Shown piece by piece: positions 1 through 9,315 of a stretch of 64,000 bases of DNA. The translations under genes and the position numbers were made by a program. The notes below the pieces were generated by a model. The model saw only the letters and a program-made list of their open reading frames with translations. It did no database searches and was not told the origin of the DNA. Position 1 is the first letter of the stretch; each line of letters begins with the position of its first letter. The stretch comes from Thiogranum sp963752745 (GTDB lineage: Bacteria > Pseudomonadota > Gammaproteobacteria > DSM-19610). Where the stretch lies: contig CAVWAK010000006.1 of assembly GCA_963752745.1 (NCBI GenBank), positions 105,155 to 169,154 of the forward strand. The letters run 5' to 3'.

Positions 1-202
1 TGTATTTTTATACATCCTGGAATAAACCCTTTCTTAAGTATTTTTCCAGGAGTAGAGCCGATCAAAGCTTTACTTTCCGGGTTCAAACTCTGGAAATACC
101 TACGAAGAGTCTTTAAGGAATGTACCCATAGTCTGTAACCATATCGTCGTACCATTACGGCCGAAGCAAAATAAGCGTGTGTGCCAGTTATGGCTGATAA
201 AC

Positions 203-211
203 TGCTATAAT
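203..211 (+). promoter_or_regulatory. Extended -10 promoter for ygiQ
   Basis: TGCTATAAT at 203-211 is a consensus -10 hexamer with the TGn extension, about 40 bp upstream of the GTG start of the YgiQ gene. No good -35 hexamer stands 16-18 bp upstream, which is normal for extended -10 promoters. The 1-200 stretch shows no gene on either strand; it is moderately AT-rich intergenic sequence. Confidence 0.5.
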
Positions 212-250
212 ACCCACCCGTAATCCATTATCGGCAAAAGGTTTTTACCC

Positions 251-2407
251 GTGCCTGTAGCCAAGTCCCTGTTTTCATACCGTCCCTACTGGGCGCACCG
301 TTTCGGCACTGCGCCGCTGCTGCCCATGTCGCGTGAGGAAATGGATGATCTGGGCTGGGATGCCTGTGACATCATTCTGGTGACGGGCGATGCCTACGTC
401 GATCATCCGAGTTTCGGTATGGCAGTGATTGGCCGGGTGCTCGAGGCGCAGGGTTTTCGAGTCGGCATTATTGCCCAGCCGGACTGGACCTCGGCCGAGG
501 ATTTCATGTCGCTGGGTAAACCCAATCTTTTTTTCGGCGTGACAGCGGGCAACATGGATTCCATGATCAACCGTTACACGGCAGACCGGAAAATACGTTC
601 CGATGATGCCTATACACCGGGTGGTCAGGGTGGCAGTCGGCCGGATCGATCGGTACTGGTGTATTCACAGCGTTGTCGCGAAGCTTTCTCTGATACGCCA
701 CTCATTATCGGTGGCATTGAGGCCAGTCTGCGGCGCATTGCGCATTACGATTACTGGTCTGACAAGGTGCGTCGCTCGGTGCTGATAGACGCCAAGGCCG
801 ACCTGCTGGTGTATGGGAATGGAGAGCGCCAGGTCGTTGAGATTGCCCATCGCCTGGCGGCGGGTGAGGCAGTTAAGGACATTACCGATATTCGCGGTAC
901 GGCGTTTATCCGCAAGCATTGTCCAGGGGAATGGGCTGAAATTGATTCCCGGGAAGTTGATCAACCTGGCAAGATTGATCGGCATATAGATCCTTACGCC
1001 AGGCAAGCTGAAACATCAGGTTGCGATAAGCCACAGCCGGCTGCAGACGAAACGGTCGTGCAGTTCCAGCGGCGCCCGAAAACGGACCGGGCAACCAGCT
1101 TCATTCGTATGCCTGGTTACGAGGCCGTAAAGAAAGATCCCGTGCTCTATGCGCACGCCTCGCGGGTGTTGCACCTGGAGACCAATCCGGGAAATGCCCG
1201 GGCACTGGTGCAGCGCCACGGTGACCGGGAGGTCTGGCTGAATCCGCCGCCTTTGCCGCTCACTACCAAAGAGCTTGATCGGGTCTTTGAGCTGCCTTAC
1301 ACGCGGCAACCTCATCACACCTACGGTGGCGAGCGTGTCCCGGCTTACGAAATGATCCGTTTTTCGGTCAATATCATGCGCGGCTGTTTTGGTGGTTGTA
1401 CGTTCTGCTCCATCACCGAACATGAAGGCCGAATCATCCAGAGTCGTTCGGAGGATTCGGTTGTTCGTGAAATTGAAACCATTCGTGATTCAGTGCCTGG
1501 TTTTACCGGCATCATCTCCGATGTCGGTGGGCCTACGGCGAATATGTACCGACTGGCCTGCAAGAGTCCAAAAATCGAGGCAGCCTGTCGCCGACCATCC
1601 TGTGTGCATCCGGGTATCTGCTCCAACCTGAATACCAACCATGACCCGTTGATCCGGCTTTACAAGCGTGTGCGTGAACTGCCAGGGATTAAAAAGGTGC
1701 TGGTGGCTTCCGGCCTGCGTTATGACCTGGCGGTAACATCACCTGAGTATGTCAAGGAGCTGGTCAGTCATCACGTTGGTGGCTACCTGAAAATCGCACC
1801 GGAACATACCGAAGACGGGCCGCTGAGCAAAATGATGAAGCCCGGTATGGGATCCTACTACGCCTTCAAGGAGATGTTCGAAAAATACTCCAGGGAGGCT
1901 GGCAAGGAGCAGTACCTGATTCCCTATTTTATTGCTGCACATCCCGGTACCACGGATGAAGATATGATGAATCTTGCGCTATGGCTGAAGCGTAATGGTT
2001 TTCGTGCTGACCAGGTGCAGACTTTTCTACCGTCCCCCATGGCTACAGCCACGGCCATGTATCATTCAGAACGCAATCCCTTGCGCAAGGTCAAGCGCGA
2101 CAGTGAAGTGATCCCGATCCCGAAGGGCTTGAAGATACGCCGCCTGCACAAAGCGTTCCTGCGTTATCACGATGCCAATAACTGGCCACTGTTGCGAGAA
2201 GCGTTGAAACGCATGGGACGTGCCGACCTGATTGGCAACGGCAAACGCCATCTGATCCCCACCTGGCAGCCGAAAGGTGTTGGTGCTACGGGTGAAGGGA
2301 AAACATTTCGTACCCAGCATACCGGCCTGCCGGACAAGCCGGTAAGCCAAAGGAAACGTGGCGGTGGTGGCCGCAAGCACAAACCGCGAACTTCGTCGCG
2401 GGGCTAG
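251..2407 (+). CDS. ygiQ: YgiQ family radical SAM protein
   Basis: This is a long radical S-adenosylmethionine protein of the YgiQ (UPF0313) family; its physiological substrate is not established. The 4Fe-4S motif CFGGCTFC (CxxxCxxC) sits near residue 380, followed by the conserved SITEHEGR. The N-terminal region (about 1-330) holds the family-specific B12-binding-like fold, and the C-terminus ends in a basic tail. Length (718 residues) fits the family. The start is GTG at 251 with an AAAGG sequence 9 nt upstream. The gene stands alone, tail-to-tail with the next gene on the minus strand, only 5 nt apart. Confidence 0.93.
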   Translation: MPVAKSLFSYRPYWAHRFGTAPLLPMSREEMDDLGWDACDIILVTGDAYVDHPSFGMAVIGRVLEAQGFRVGIIAQPDWTSAEDFMSLGKPNLFFGVTAGNMDSMINRYTADRKIRSDDAYTPGGQGGSRPDRSVLVYSQRCREAFSDTPLIIGGIEASLRRIAHYDYWSDKVRRSVLIDAKADLLVYGNGERQVVEIAHRLAAGEAVKDITDIRGTAFIRKHCPGEWAEIDSREVDQPGKIDRHIDPYARQAETSGCDKPQPAADETVVQFQRRPKTDRATSFIRMPGYEAVKKDPVLYAHASRVLHLETNPGNARALVQRHGDREVWLNPPPLPLTTKELDRVFELPYTRQPHHTYGGERVPAYEMIRFSVNIMRGCFGGCTFCSITEHEGRIIQSRSEDSVVREIETIRDSVPGFTGIISDVGGPTANMYRLACKSPKIEAACRRPSCVHPGICSNLNTNHDPLIRLYKRVRELPGIKKVLVASGLRYDLAVTSPEYVKELVSHHVGGYLKIAPEHTEDGPLSKMMKPGMGSYYAFKEMFEKYSREAGKEQYLIPYFIAAHPGTTDEDMMNLALWLKRNGFRADQVQTFLPSPMATATAMYHSERNPLRKVKRDSEVIPIPKGLKIRRLHKAFLRYHDANNWPLLREALKRMGRADLIGNGKRHLIPTWQPKGVGATGEGKTFRTQHTGLPDKPVSQRKRGGGGRKHKPRTSSRG

Positions 2408-2412
2408 CAGCT

Positions 2413-3429
2413 TCAATTGATTCGGGCGGATTCATTTTCACGCTTGCGCCGAAGGAATTCCTTGCCACCGAACACAATCTCCAGCTGGAAGGTAACGCCT
2501 GCCTTGGGTTCGAAATCATCCTCATCACGCATGGCGATTTGCGGGTTGATTTCGTAGAATAGCCATTTGCGCAGAAAGTTGCGTCGATAGCGGACCAGAA
2601 ATGTGGAGCTTTCCAGGCTGTGGTTCGGGTCGGTTTCGAAAAGATTGTTCCACTGATATTCGATGGCCCTTTTGTCGGACAGTTGCTGGATCAGAGACGG
2701 GCGAATCTCGTAGCGATAACCGGGATCTTCATCGCGCCATCTGCCATCCAGCGTGTGGCGAAAAAACCAGTTTTTGCTCAACAGGCGTTCGTAGTCGAAG
2801 CGGGTGGTTGCCTCCAGGCCCATGCTGGTAAACCAGCGTAGACGCTGGGTGAAACGCACATTGAAGGTATCGAACTTGAAAGTACGTCGGTAACGTGGCC
2901 CGATAAAAAACTCAACACTGTCGAGCTTTATACCAGCGGTAAGACTGATATTGCGTTTGTTTGATTTGCCGGCAAAGAACTGGACTCCGGCGGCGGCGGA
3001 CTCTTCGCTGGTGTCTACCCGGTTGAACAGGGTGTCAGGTGTCTTGTTGGTGTCTTCCTCGCTGGAGACGAAAACCCTGAGGCGATTCTTGGTCTTGGGG
3101 ATGTCTACCGACAGGCTGACTTTGGTCTTATACTCGGGGCTGCTTTCGTCGTGTTCCAGGAATATGGATTCGCGCAGTCGTAACTTCGTGCTGGCGTCTT
3201 CTGCTACAAAACGCTCGTCATCGAAAAAGGCATCGGCCCACTGGGCCGCACTGTTGATGGTGGCTGAAACATTTCTTTGTGCCCAGTCGATGCCGCTCTC
3301 CTGGGCGGTTTCCGTTTCAGCTGGCGTTTCACCCGCTTGAACAAATACAGTTGGTGATAGGCAGGTAACACAGCAAATTACTGCAACGAAAACAGTTCGT
3401 GGTGTGATTATAGTCGGGATACTGATCAT
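2413..3429 (-). CDS. Predicted secreted outer-membrane beta-barrel protein
   Basis: I do not recognise a named family. The chosen ATG at 3429 opens a classic signal peptide (MISIPTII... hydrophobic core ... VFVQA), giving 338 residues; a longer reading would run into greB. The mature part has an acidic N-terminal region and then many short segments alternating aromatic and polar residues (for example FFIGPRYRRTF, RLRWFTSMGLEA), ending in a beta-strand-like TFQLEIVFGG. This pattern suggests an outer-membrane barrel. It lies 46 nt downstream of greB on the same strand and may be co-transcribed. Confidence 0.75.
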   Translation of the reverse strand: MISIPTIITPRTVFVAVICCVTCLSPTVFVQAGETPAETETAQESGIDWAQRNVSATINSAAQWADAFFDDERFVAEDASTKLRLRESIFLEHDESSPEYKTKVSLSVDIPKTKNRLRVFVSSEEDTNKTPDTLFNRVDTSEESAAAGVQFFAGKSNKRNISLTAGIKLDSVEFFIGPRYRRTFKFDTFNVRFTQRLRWFTSMGLEATTRFDYERLLSKNWFFRHTLDGRWRDEDPGYRYEIRPSLIQQLSDKRAIEYQWNNLFETDPNHSLESSTFLVRYRRNFLRKWLFYEINPQIAMRDEDDFEPKAGVTFQLEIVFGGKEFLRRKRENESARIN

Positions 3430-3475
3430 GTTTTTCAAGCATACTTTATCTGGCCGGTGCAGCGACAGTGCCCAT

Positions 3476-3976
3476 TCAGGGGGGGGAGTAACTGATGTCG
3501 ACAATGATGTAGCCACTCTCGGAGTCACCGATGCGCACCCGTACTTCGTCGTCGATGGATTTTTTCATTAGTGCGCGTGCCATGGGGGCATCCATACTGA
3601 TCCAGCCTTTCTGTGGGGCAAACTCATCCGGGCCGACGATCCGGTAACAGTTTTCCTGGCCGTTTTCGTCTTCGATTGTTACCCAGGCGCCAAAAAAGAC
3701 CTGATGCGGATTGGTCGGGGTTGCGTCGACCACTTTGAGATCCGGCAAGCGTTTTTGCAGGTAGCGAATCCGGCGGTCGATTTCGCGCAGTTCTTTTTTC
3801 CGGTATATGTACTCGGCGTTTTCCGAACGGTCACCCTCGGCCGCCGCCGCTGACAGGGCGCGGGTGACATCAGCGCGGTGCTTCCATATGGCGTTGAGCT
3901 CATTTTGCAGCTGCTCGAAACCCTCGCCGGTAATATAGGCTGAAGATTTCGGGGCCGGTGGGCGGTAGCGTCCCAT
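3476..3976 (-). CDS. greB: Transcription elongation factor GreB
   Basis: GreB rescues backtracked RNA polymerase by stimulating cleavage of the nascent transcript in the secondary channel. The N-terminal coiled coil carries the acidic tip motif (AAAEGDRSENAEYIYRKKE, residues about 43-61) with the D and E that coordinate the catalytic Mg2+. The C-terminal FKBP-like domain follows. The DRSENAEYIYRKK form with YRKKELREID is GreB-like rather than GreA-like, and 166 residues is the usual GreB length. It is divergent from the gene starting at 4069. Confidence 0.95.
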   Translation of the reverse strand: MGRYRPPAPKSSAYITGEGFEQLQNELNAIWKHRADVTRALSAAAAEGDRSENAEYIYRKKELREIDRRIRYLQKRLPDLKVVDATPTNPHQVFFGAWVTIEDENGQENCYRIVGPDEFAPQKGWISMDAPMARALMKKSIDDEVRVRIGDSESGYIIVDISYSPP

Positions 3977-4068
3977 GCCGGGATTATGACATCCATGCCT
4001 GACTATGGGTATGCCATCAGCTCAGTGGTATAATGAAACTGTTGGTTTGGCATAGGTGCGGCGTGAAT

Positions 4069-4599
4069 ATGGGTATGAAACAGTTGGCACGTTATGTTTT
4101 TGCGGGGGCCATGTTCATTATCGCCGGTCCACTCCTGGCACAGTGGACTTCCACCCTTGAGGGTGGCGGCACAGTAACAGTGGATCCCAATACCAATCGG
4201 GCCACGGTGACGCGTGCTGGCGTTTCCACGACACTCTGGGATGGTGTGCACCGGCTCAGTGATGGTTCGACATTGACAGTTCGCGCGGGACAGGCGCTGC
4301 CCAACGATGCAATCGTCAAGTCTCGCAGGCAACTCCAGGAGCCGATAGACGACCCTGCGATGGGCTGGGTTGGCAGCCCTATAGTCGGCTTGTCGCCCTG
4401 TGAACAACTTGAGCGCAAGGTCTGTGGTGTCAATGGACTGTGCAAACAGGTCGAGGCCTGTGGCGTGGCACGGCAACTGCTAACGAGTGAGACCGATGAG
4501 CGTGCCGATGCCGGTAGCCCGGATGTAATGACTTACAGCAGTGGGCGGTGTGGAGAGTCGCTGCGGGATAAGCTTTACTTCAAGGCCTGTGTAGATTGA
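4069..4599 (+). CDS. Secreted protein of unknown function
   Basis: I do not recognise this protein. The start ATG at 4069 gives a clean signal peptide (MGMKQLARYVFAGAMF ... GPLLAQ), so the product is probably periplasmic. The mature part begins with a short beta-rich, Thr/Val-rich segment (residues about 25-75) and has several cysteines in its second half (SPCEQLERKVCG, KQVEACG, SGRCGE, KACVD), which could form disulfides. Its stop codon overlaps the TTG start of the SprT-like gene (TTGA), so the two are translationally coupled. Confidence 0.8.
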   Translation: MGMKQLARYVFAGAMFIIAGPLLAQWTSTLEGGGTVTVDPNTNRATVTRAGVSTTLWDGVHRLSDGSTLTVRAGQALPNDAIVKSRRQLQEPIDDPAMGWVGSPIVGLSPCEQLERKVCGVNGLCKQVEACGVARQLLTSETDERADAGSPDVMTYSSGRCGESLRDKLYFKACVD

Positions 4600-5111
4600 C
4601 GGCCGAGGTAATCAGTGACGGCCAGCGGGAACAGATCAGTGTTCAAACACTGGCCTGCCTGCATCGTGCAGAGGCCTTATTCGATTTATCGCACCAGCCC
4701 ATTCCAGTGCATTTTGATTTGCGAGGCCGGGCAGCAGGCATGTATAGGGTCACGCGGCAAAGTGCTGTAATTCGTTATAACCCGTTTATTTTTGCACGCT
4801 ATTTCGAACATGGCTTGCAGGTGACGGTGCCTCACGAGGTGGCGCATTATGTCACTGATCGGGTATACGGATTGCCGCACGTGCGCCCTCATGGTGGTGA
4901 ATGGCAATCGATCATGCGAAAACTCGGAGTCGAGCCGCGTGCTACTGCATATTTTGACTTGAGTGGTTTGCCGATACGGCGGCAGCGCCGTTTTACCTAT
5001 CAGTGTGATTGCGATACGCATGAATTGAGTGCCTGCCGACACAACCGGATCAAGCAGGGCAGGGCACGCTACCATTGTCGCCAGTGCGGCTCCGTTCTGG
5101 TGGCAGTGTGA
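4596..5111 (+). CDS. SprT-like zinc metallopeptidase
   Basis: A SprT/Spartan-like protein: the HEVAH motif (HExxH, about residue 87) is the zinc protease active site, and a C-terminal zinc ribbon is formed by CDCDTH...C...CRQCG. In eukaryotes the related Spartan cleaves DNA-protein crosslinks; the bacterial role is little studied. The start is TTG at 4596, inside the upstream stop codon, and the stop overlaps the GTG start of the next gene (GTGA). A length of 171 residues is usual. The coupling with a nuclease gene fits a DNA-repair role, by inference. Confidence 0.9.
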   Translation: MTAEVISDGQREQISVQTLACLHRAEALFDLSHQPIPVHFDLRGRAAGMYRVTRQSAVIRYNPFIFARYFEHGLQVTVPHEVAHYVTDRVYGLPHVRPHGGEWQSIMRKLGVEPRATAYFDLSGLPIRRQRRFTYQCDCDTHELSACRHNRIKQGRARYHCRQCGSVLVAV

Positions 5112-5407
5112 GTTGGCAGGTTTATATTATCCGTTGCAGCGATGACTCGCTTTACACTGGTATTAGCAATGACGTTGAACGCCGCTGGCAGCAGCATGTT
5201 GACCAGCGTGGCGCCAAATATTTCCGCGGTCGAAAACCCGTAGAGATTGTTTACCTTGAAGGCGCTGATGACCGGAGCAGCGCCAGTCGGCGCGAAGCAG
5301 CCATCAAGCGTCTGCGGCGGTCGGACAAGGAACTCCTGATTGCATCGGCTATTAACGAACTCAGGACAGCCACTAAATCGGAGGGCCAGGCTTATGCTCG
5401 CCATTAG
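5108..5407 (+). CDS. GIY-YIG nuclease family protein (YhbQ-like)
   Basis: A small GIY-YIG endonuclease domain protein of 99 residues. WQVYIIRCSDDSLYTGISND carries the family's two conserved tyrosine-containing strands, followed by ERRWQQH with the catalytic arginine; the conserved Glu is in SRREAAIK. I chose GTG 5108, which overlaps the stop of the SprT-like gene, over an ATG at 5075 that lies inside that gene. The 3' end overlaps the start of the next gene by 14 nt. Confidence 0.9.
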   Translation: MSWQVYIIRCSDDSLYTGISNDVERRWQQHVDQRGAKYFRGRKPVEIVYLEGADDRSSASRREAAIKRLRRSDKELLIASAINELRTATKSEGQAYARH

Positions 5408-5897
5408 CAAATACGTATTTGCCGCCTGTATGGGAATGATGGCGTCGTCGCAGGCATATGCTGCGGATGTTGTAGAAGCACGGCTGATGACGTTATCGCT
5501 GGCCAGTGATATCGCCAGTGGGGCAGTCAAGGCGTGCGCCGCATCCGGCTATCAGGTCAGCGCTGTGGTTGTGGATCGAAGTGGTGCGACCCAGGTGGTC
5601 ATGCGGGACGTGTTCGCCAGTCGGTTTACTATAGAGATTGCCGAACGCAAGGCAAACGCGGTGGTGTTGTCGGGCATTGATTCAGGCGAGTTCAGGGTTA
5701 ACCGGGCAGATATACGTGCTGAAATGAATGAGGTGGATGGTATTCTCGTGCTCGAAGGTGGGCTGCCGATTCGTGCTGCCGGGTCTCTGCTTGGCGCTGT
5801 TGGAGTGAGTGGTGCGCCGGGCGGCGACAAAGATGCAATTTGTGCAAAGGCGGGGCTGGACAGTGTGCTGGAACGGCTGGAATTCGCTGATGACTGA
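5394..5897 (+). CDS. GlcG/HbpS family haem-binding protein, secreted
   Basis: Signal peptide (MLAISKYVFAACMGMMASSQAYA) followed by a GlcG/HbpS (DUF336) domain with the typical SAVVVDRSGATQVVMRD strand pair, ERKANAVVLSG, and a glycine-rich end (GVSGAPGGDKDAICAKAGLD). Members of this family bind haem or cobalamin-like ligands or are uncharacterised. The ATG at 5394 overlaps the nuclease gene by 14 nt, making it the last gene of a four-gene coupled cluster starting at 4069. The export signal means it does not act in the same compartment as the nuclease. Confidence 0.88.
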   Translation: MLAISKYVFAACMGMMASSQAYAADVVEARLMTLSLASDIASGAVKACAASGYQVSAVVVDRSGATQVVMRDVFASRFTIEIAERKANAVVLSGIDSGEFRVNRADIRAEMNEVDGILVLEGGLPIRAAGSLLGAVGVSGAPGGDKDAICAKAGLDSVLERLEFADD

Positions 5898-5908
5898 ATG
5901 GGCGTTAA

Positions 5909-6223
5909 TCAGTTGATACGTTCGCGGCGCTGGTACACGCCGTCAGCAAAGCTGCCAAATATGCTGGTTACATAGGGATGATTCACTGGCAGTAACGAGT
6001 CATCAGCTTCCAGGTGGCGCTCGGCCACGTAGGTCATATGATCCGCATTATCAACCAGTATGTGGTACCAGGGCGCATCTTTCGGTGGCCGGCTAAGCGC
6101 AACCTGTTCATACCACTCGTCATCACCCTCAAATTCTGCATCGACATCGATGATCACCCCGCGGTAATCAAATTTTCGGTGGTGAATTACCTGGCCGATA
6201 TAAAATTGTGATCGTTCTGTCAT
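5909..6223 (-). CDS. hspQ: Heat shock protein HspQ
   Basis: HspQ (hemimethylated-DNA-binding/YccV fold) promotes degradation of DnaA and adapts the Lon protease in enterobacteria. The core FYIGQVIHHRKFDYRGVIIDVD and the WYHILVD / TYVAERHLE segments are diagnostic. The start ATG at 6223 gives 104 residues, matching the family; a longer in-frame start at 6283 adds an unconserved extension. It is convergent with the haem-binding protein gene, 11 nt apart. Confidence 0.93.
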   Translation of the reverse strand: MTERSQFYIGQVIHHRKFDYRGVIIDVDAEFEGDDEWYEQVALSRPPKDAPWYHILVDNADHMTYVAERHLEADDSLLPVNHPYVTSIFGSFADGVYQRRERIN

Positions 6224-6449
6224 GGCTGAGTCCGTTACCGCTAAAATATCCGGTTTCCAACAGTGATCCAGGGAACAGCTCATATGCCCCTCTATGTTTA
6301 ATTATAGTGCACCACACAGATCATTTTGGGGTATGACGTCAAATTGGCGGTAGAGCGTTAAATCCGCAATCACTGTGTATTAATTATCGCCTGCTGCCGA
6401 CAAAATCGGGATGATGCGCTGTCAGGGTTAAGGGCTGTAGAATGCCGGC

Positions 6450-7784
6450 ATGCGTGGTTACCGACAAACTCCTTTGCCCTCATCACGTGTTCCAGCCGGT
6501 ATTCCGTACATTATCGGCAACGAGGCTGCCGAGCGTTTCAGTTTTTACGGCATGCGCGCAGTCCTCGTGGTATTCATGACGCAATATTTGCTGGACTCAG
6601 GCGGTGCGTCGGAACCCATGAATGAGGCCGAAGCAAAAGGCTGGTATCACCTGTTTGTTTCGGCGGTCTATTTTACGCCCCTGCTGGGCGCTCTGCTTTC
6701 CGACGTCTTGCTGGGAAAATATCGCACTATAATTTTACTCTCTCTGGTGTATTGTGCCGGGCATCTTGCACTGGCACTTGATCATAGTCGTATCGGACTT
6801 GCTATTGGACTGGGATTGATAGCACTTGGTGCCGGTGGCATCAAACCCTGTGTTTCTGCACATGTCGGTGACCAGTTCGGTGAACAGAACGGCCATCTCT
6901 TGTCGAGTGTATTCGGCTGGTTTTATTTTGCGATCAATATGGGGGCCTTTGTCTCCATATTAATGACTCCCTGGTTAATGGATCACTACGGCGCTTCGCT
7001 GGCCTTTGCGGTGCCAGGCGTACTCATGTTGATTGCAACGCTGCTGTTCTGGTCGGGACGTTACCGTTTCGTGCATATTCCGCCTGCGGGATTCGCCTTT
7101 GTGCGTGAGGTGTTTAGTGGTACGGGATTGAAGGCGTTGGCAAAACTGACGCTTATCTACGTTTTCGTCGCCGTATTCTGGTCGCTGTTTGACCAGACGG
7201 GGTCAGCCTGGGTGTTGCAGGCCCGGCATATGGACACGGTACTGTTTGGTGTGGAGGTGCTACCGGCTCAAATCCAGGCGGCGAATCCACTGCTGGTTAT
7301 GCTGTTGATACCGGTGTTTTCCTATTTAGTGTATCCGCTGCTGAACCGGGTCTGGCGCTTAACCGAGTTACGCAAGATTGGTCTCGGTCTGTTCATCACA
7401 GCAGCTGCATTTGCCATTCCAAGCTGGGTGCAGGTGCAGATAGATGAGGGCGCAACGCCAACAATTGCCTGGCAATTGTTGGCCTATGTGGTGTTGACCT
7501 CTGCGGAGGTGATGGTGTCTATCACTTGCCTGGAGTTTTCCTATACCCAGGCGCCACGAAAAATGAAGTCGTTTGTGATGGCTTTCTTTATGTTATCGAT
7601 CTCTGCAGGCAACTTGTTCACCAGTGCAGTGAACTTTTTCATACAGGATAATCAAGGTGGTGAGCTGTTGCAGGGTGCGGACTATTACCTGTTCTTTACC
7701 AGCCTGATGCTGATCACAGCTATATTATTCAGCTGGACAGCCCGGTATTACACCGGGCATCGGTACCTGCAGGGCGCAGATTAA
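6450..7784 (+). CDS. POT/PTR family proton-dependent oligopeptide transporter
   Basis: A major facilitator of the proton-dependent oligopeptide transporter family (DtpT/DtpB-like). The first helix motif ExERFSFYGMR (here EAAERFSFYGMRAVLV, about residues 25-40) contains the ExxER proton-coupling signature. GAGGIKPCVSAHVGDQF is the second POT signature. About 12 hydrophobic segments span the 444 residues. It imports di- or tripeptides across the inner membrane, as known for the family. It is convergent with slyD. Confidence 0.92.
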   Translation: MRGYRQTPLPSSRVPAGIPYIIGNEAAERFSFYGMRAVLVVFMTQYLLDSGGASEPMNEAEAKGWYHLFVSAVYFTPLLGALLSDVLLGKYRTIILLSLVYCAGHLALALDHSRIGLAIGLGLIALGAGGIKPCVSAHVGDQFGEQNGHLLSSVFGWFYFAINMGAFVSILMTPWLMDHYGASLAFAVPGVLMLIATLLFWSGRYRFVHIPPAGFAFVREVFSGTGLKALAKLTLIYVFVAVFWSLFDQTGSAWVLQARHMDTVLFGVEVLPAQIQAANPLLVMLLIPVFSYLVYPLLNRVWRLTELRKIGLGLFITAAAFAIPSWVQVQIDEGATPTIAWQLLAYVVLTSAEVMVSITCLEFSYTQAPRKMKSFVMAFFMLSISAGNLFTSAVNFFIQDNQGGELLQGADYYLFFTSLMLITAILFSWTARYYTGHRYLQGAD

Positions 7785-7796
7785 CAGTTCAGGTGC

Positions 7797-8279
7797 CTAG
7801 TGGTCGTGGCCGTTCGCGCCGTGCACGTGTCCATGATCCAGTTCTTCAGCTGAGGCTTCGCGAACGTCTATAATTTCAACGGCAAAGTTCAGTGCTACGC
7901 CGGCCAGGGGGTGGTTGCCATCTACCGTGATTGAGTCGTCTTCGACTGCGGCTACAGTAACGACCATGGTTTCACCGTTGGGGCCCTGGGCGTGAAACTG
8001 CATACCGACATCAATATCGGTGTCTTCCGGAAACATGTTGCGTGGTACTGACTGGGTTTTTTCCGGGTCGCGCTCGCCGTAGCCTTCGGCAGGCTCCACA
8101 GCGACGCTAAGGGCTTCCCCGGCTGTCTTGCCAACCAGCGCATTTTCGAGACCGGGAATAATATTGCTGGCGCCGTGCAGGTAAGCGAAGCTGCTGTCTT
8201 TGGATTCGTCGATGAGGTTGCCTTCATTGTCGGTGAGGGTGTAGTTCAAGATGACGACTTTCTGGGCTTCGATCTGCAT
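7797..8279 (-). CDS. slyD: FKBP-type peptidyl-prolyl isomerase SlyD
   Basis: SlyD is a cytoplasmic prolyl isomerase and nickel-binding chaperone. The FKBP core starts at VVILNYTLTDNEGNLIDESK. The insert-in-flap chaperone domain (about residues 70-120) follows GYGERDPE. The C-terminus is a short histidine-rich metal-binding tail (HGHVHGANGHDH), shorter than in E. coli. The ATG at 8279 gives 160 residues; an upstream in-frame start at 8327 adds an unconserved extension. Confidence 0.95.
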   Translation of the reverse strand: MQIEAQKVVILNYTLTDNEGNLIDESKDSSFAYLHGASNIIPGLENALVGKTAGEALSVAVEPAEGYGERDPEKTQSVPRNMFPEDTDIDVGMQFHAQGPNGETMVVTVAAVEDDSITVDGNHPLAGVALNFAVEIIDVREASAEELDHGHVHGANGHDH

Positions 8280-8456
8280 GCTGTCCTCTATATTATGGCC
8301 AAATTCAGGGTGAAAACGCCGCACCATACAGCAAAGTCCGGCGTCGGGGCAATTGCCTCGCCGTCACGTGGATTGCGGGAATTCTGCGGCGCCTATTCCA
8401 GCAGGTGATTAAATACCGCATAATCAAACGCTTTTAGAGCCTTTGGAGTATCAGTT

Positions 8457-9314
8457 GTGAAGTTCAGTATCGACGAATTTCGTGCCTGGCCAAACAAGAA
8501 TGTCACACTGCTGGGAATGTCCGGGGTGGGCAAGACCTACCTGTCTTCGCTGCTGTGCGGGCACAACTGGTTTCATTATTCCGGCGACTACCGCATAGGC
8601 ACGCGGTACCTGGATGAACCGATTCTCGACCTCATCAAGCAACAGGCGATGCAGGTGCCATTTCTGCACGATCTGCTGCGGCGCGACTGGATATATATTC
8701 GCAATAACATCAAGGTCGATGACCTCGGGCCGGTGCTCAGTTTCGTCGGCAAGCTTGGGAACCCCGAAAAAGGCGGTGTGCCACTGGACGAATTCCGCCG
8801 CCGTCAGGCCATGTACCGCGAAGCTGAAATCGCCGCGATGAACGATGTACCCGACTTTGTTCACAAGGCGCAGCAGATCTATGGCTACCAGCACTTCGTC
8901 AACGATGTGGGCGGCAGCCTGTGTGAACTTGACGAACCTTCAGTGATTGATCTGCTTGTGAAACATACGCTGATCCTTTACATACAGGTCACAGACAAGG
9001 CAGAGGAACAAAAGCTCATTGAGCGAGCCCAGAGCGATCCCAAGCCGCTTTACTACCGGCCGGCGTTTCTGACTGAACAACTGGAGACCTATCTAAAAGA
9101 GACCGGTCTGAGTTACGCAGCGGAAATCGATCCGGATGAATTTACCCGCTGGGTTTTCCCACGCCTGTTCCATTCGCGTATACCGCGGTACGAAGCTATC
9201 GCCAAACCGCATGGCTATACCGTGACCTCCGAGGAGGTCGCACAGGTACGCGATGAAGCCGATTTTCTGGAGCTGCTCGAGAAAGCTATTGGGCGCACAG
9301 GAGAGGCGGGCTGA
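8457..9314 (+). CDS. P-loop ATPase, metA-linked
   Basis: A 285-residue protein with an N-terminal Walker A motif GMSGVGKT (about residues 20-27) and a small kinase-like P-loop fold (LYIQVTD, Walker-B-like strand near 180). The substrate is unknown. The start is GTG at 8457. It ends one base before the ATG of the homoserine acyltransferase (TGA-T-ATG), so the pair is co-transcribed and probably coupled. That tight link suggests a role near methionine or sulfur metabolism, by inference only. Confidence 0.85.
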   Translation: MKFSIDEFRAWPNKNVTLLGMSGVGKTYLSSLLCGHNWFHYSGDYRIGTRYLDEPILDLIKQQAMQVPFLHDLLRRDWIYIRNNIKVDDLGPVLSFVGKLGNPEKGGVPLDEFRRRQAMYREAEIAAMNDVPDFVHKAQQIYGYQHFVNDVGGSLCELDEPSVIDLLVKHTLILYIQVTDKAEEQKLIERAQSDPKPLYYRPAFLTEQLETYLKETGLSYAAEIDPDEFTRWVFPRLFHSRIPRYEAIAKPHGYTVTSEEVAQVRDEADFLELLEKAIGRTGEAG

Positions 9315-9315
9315 T

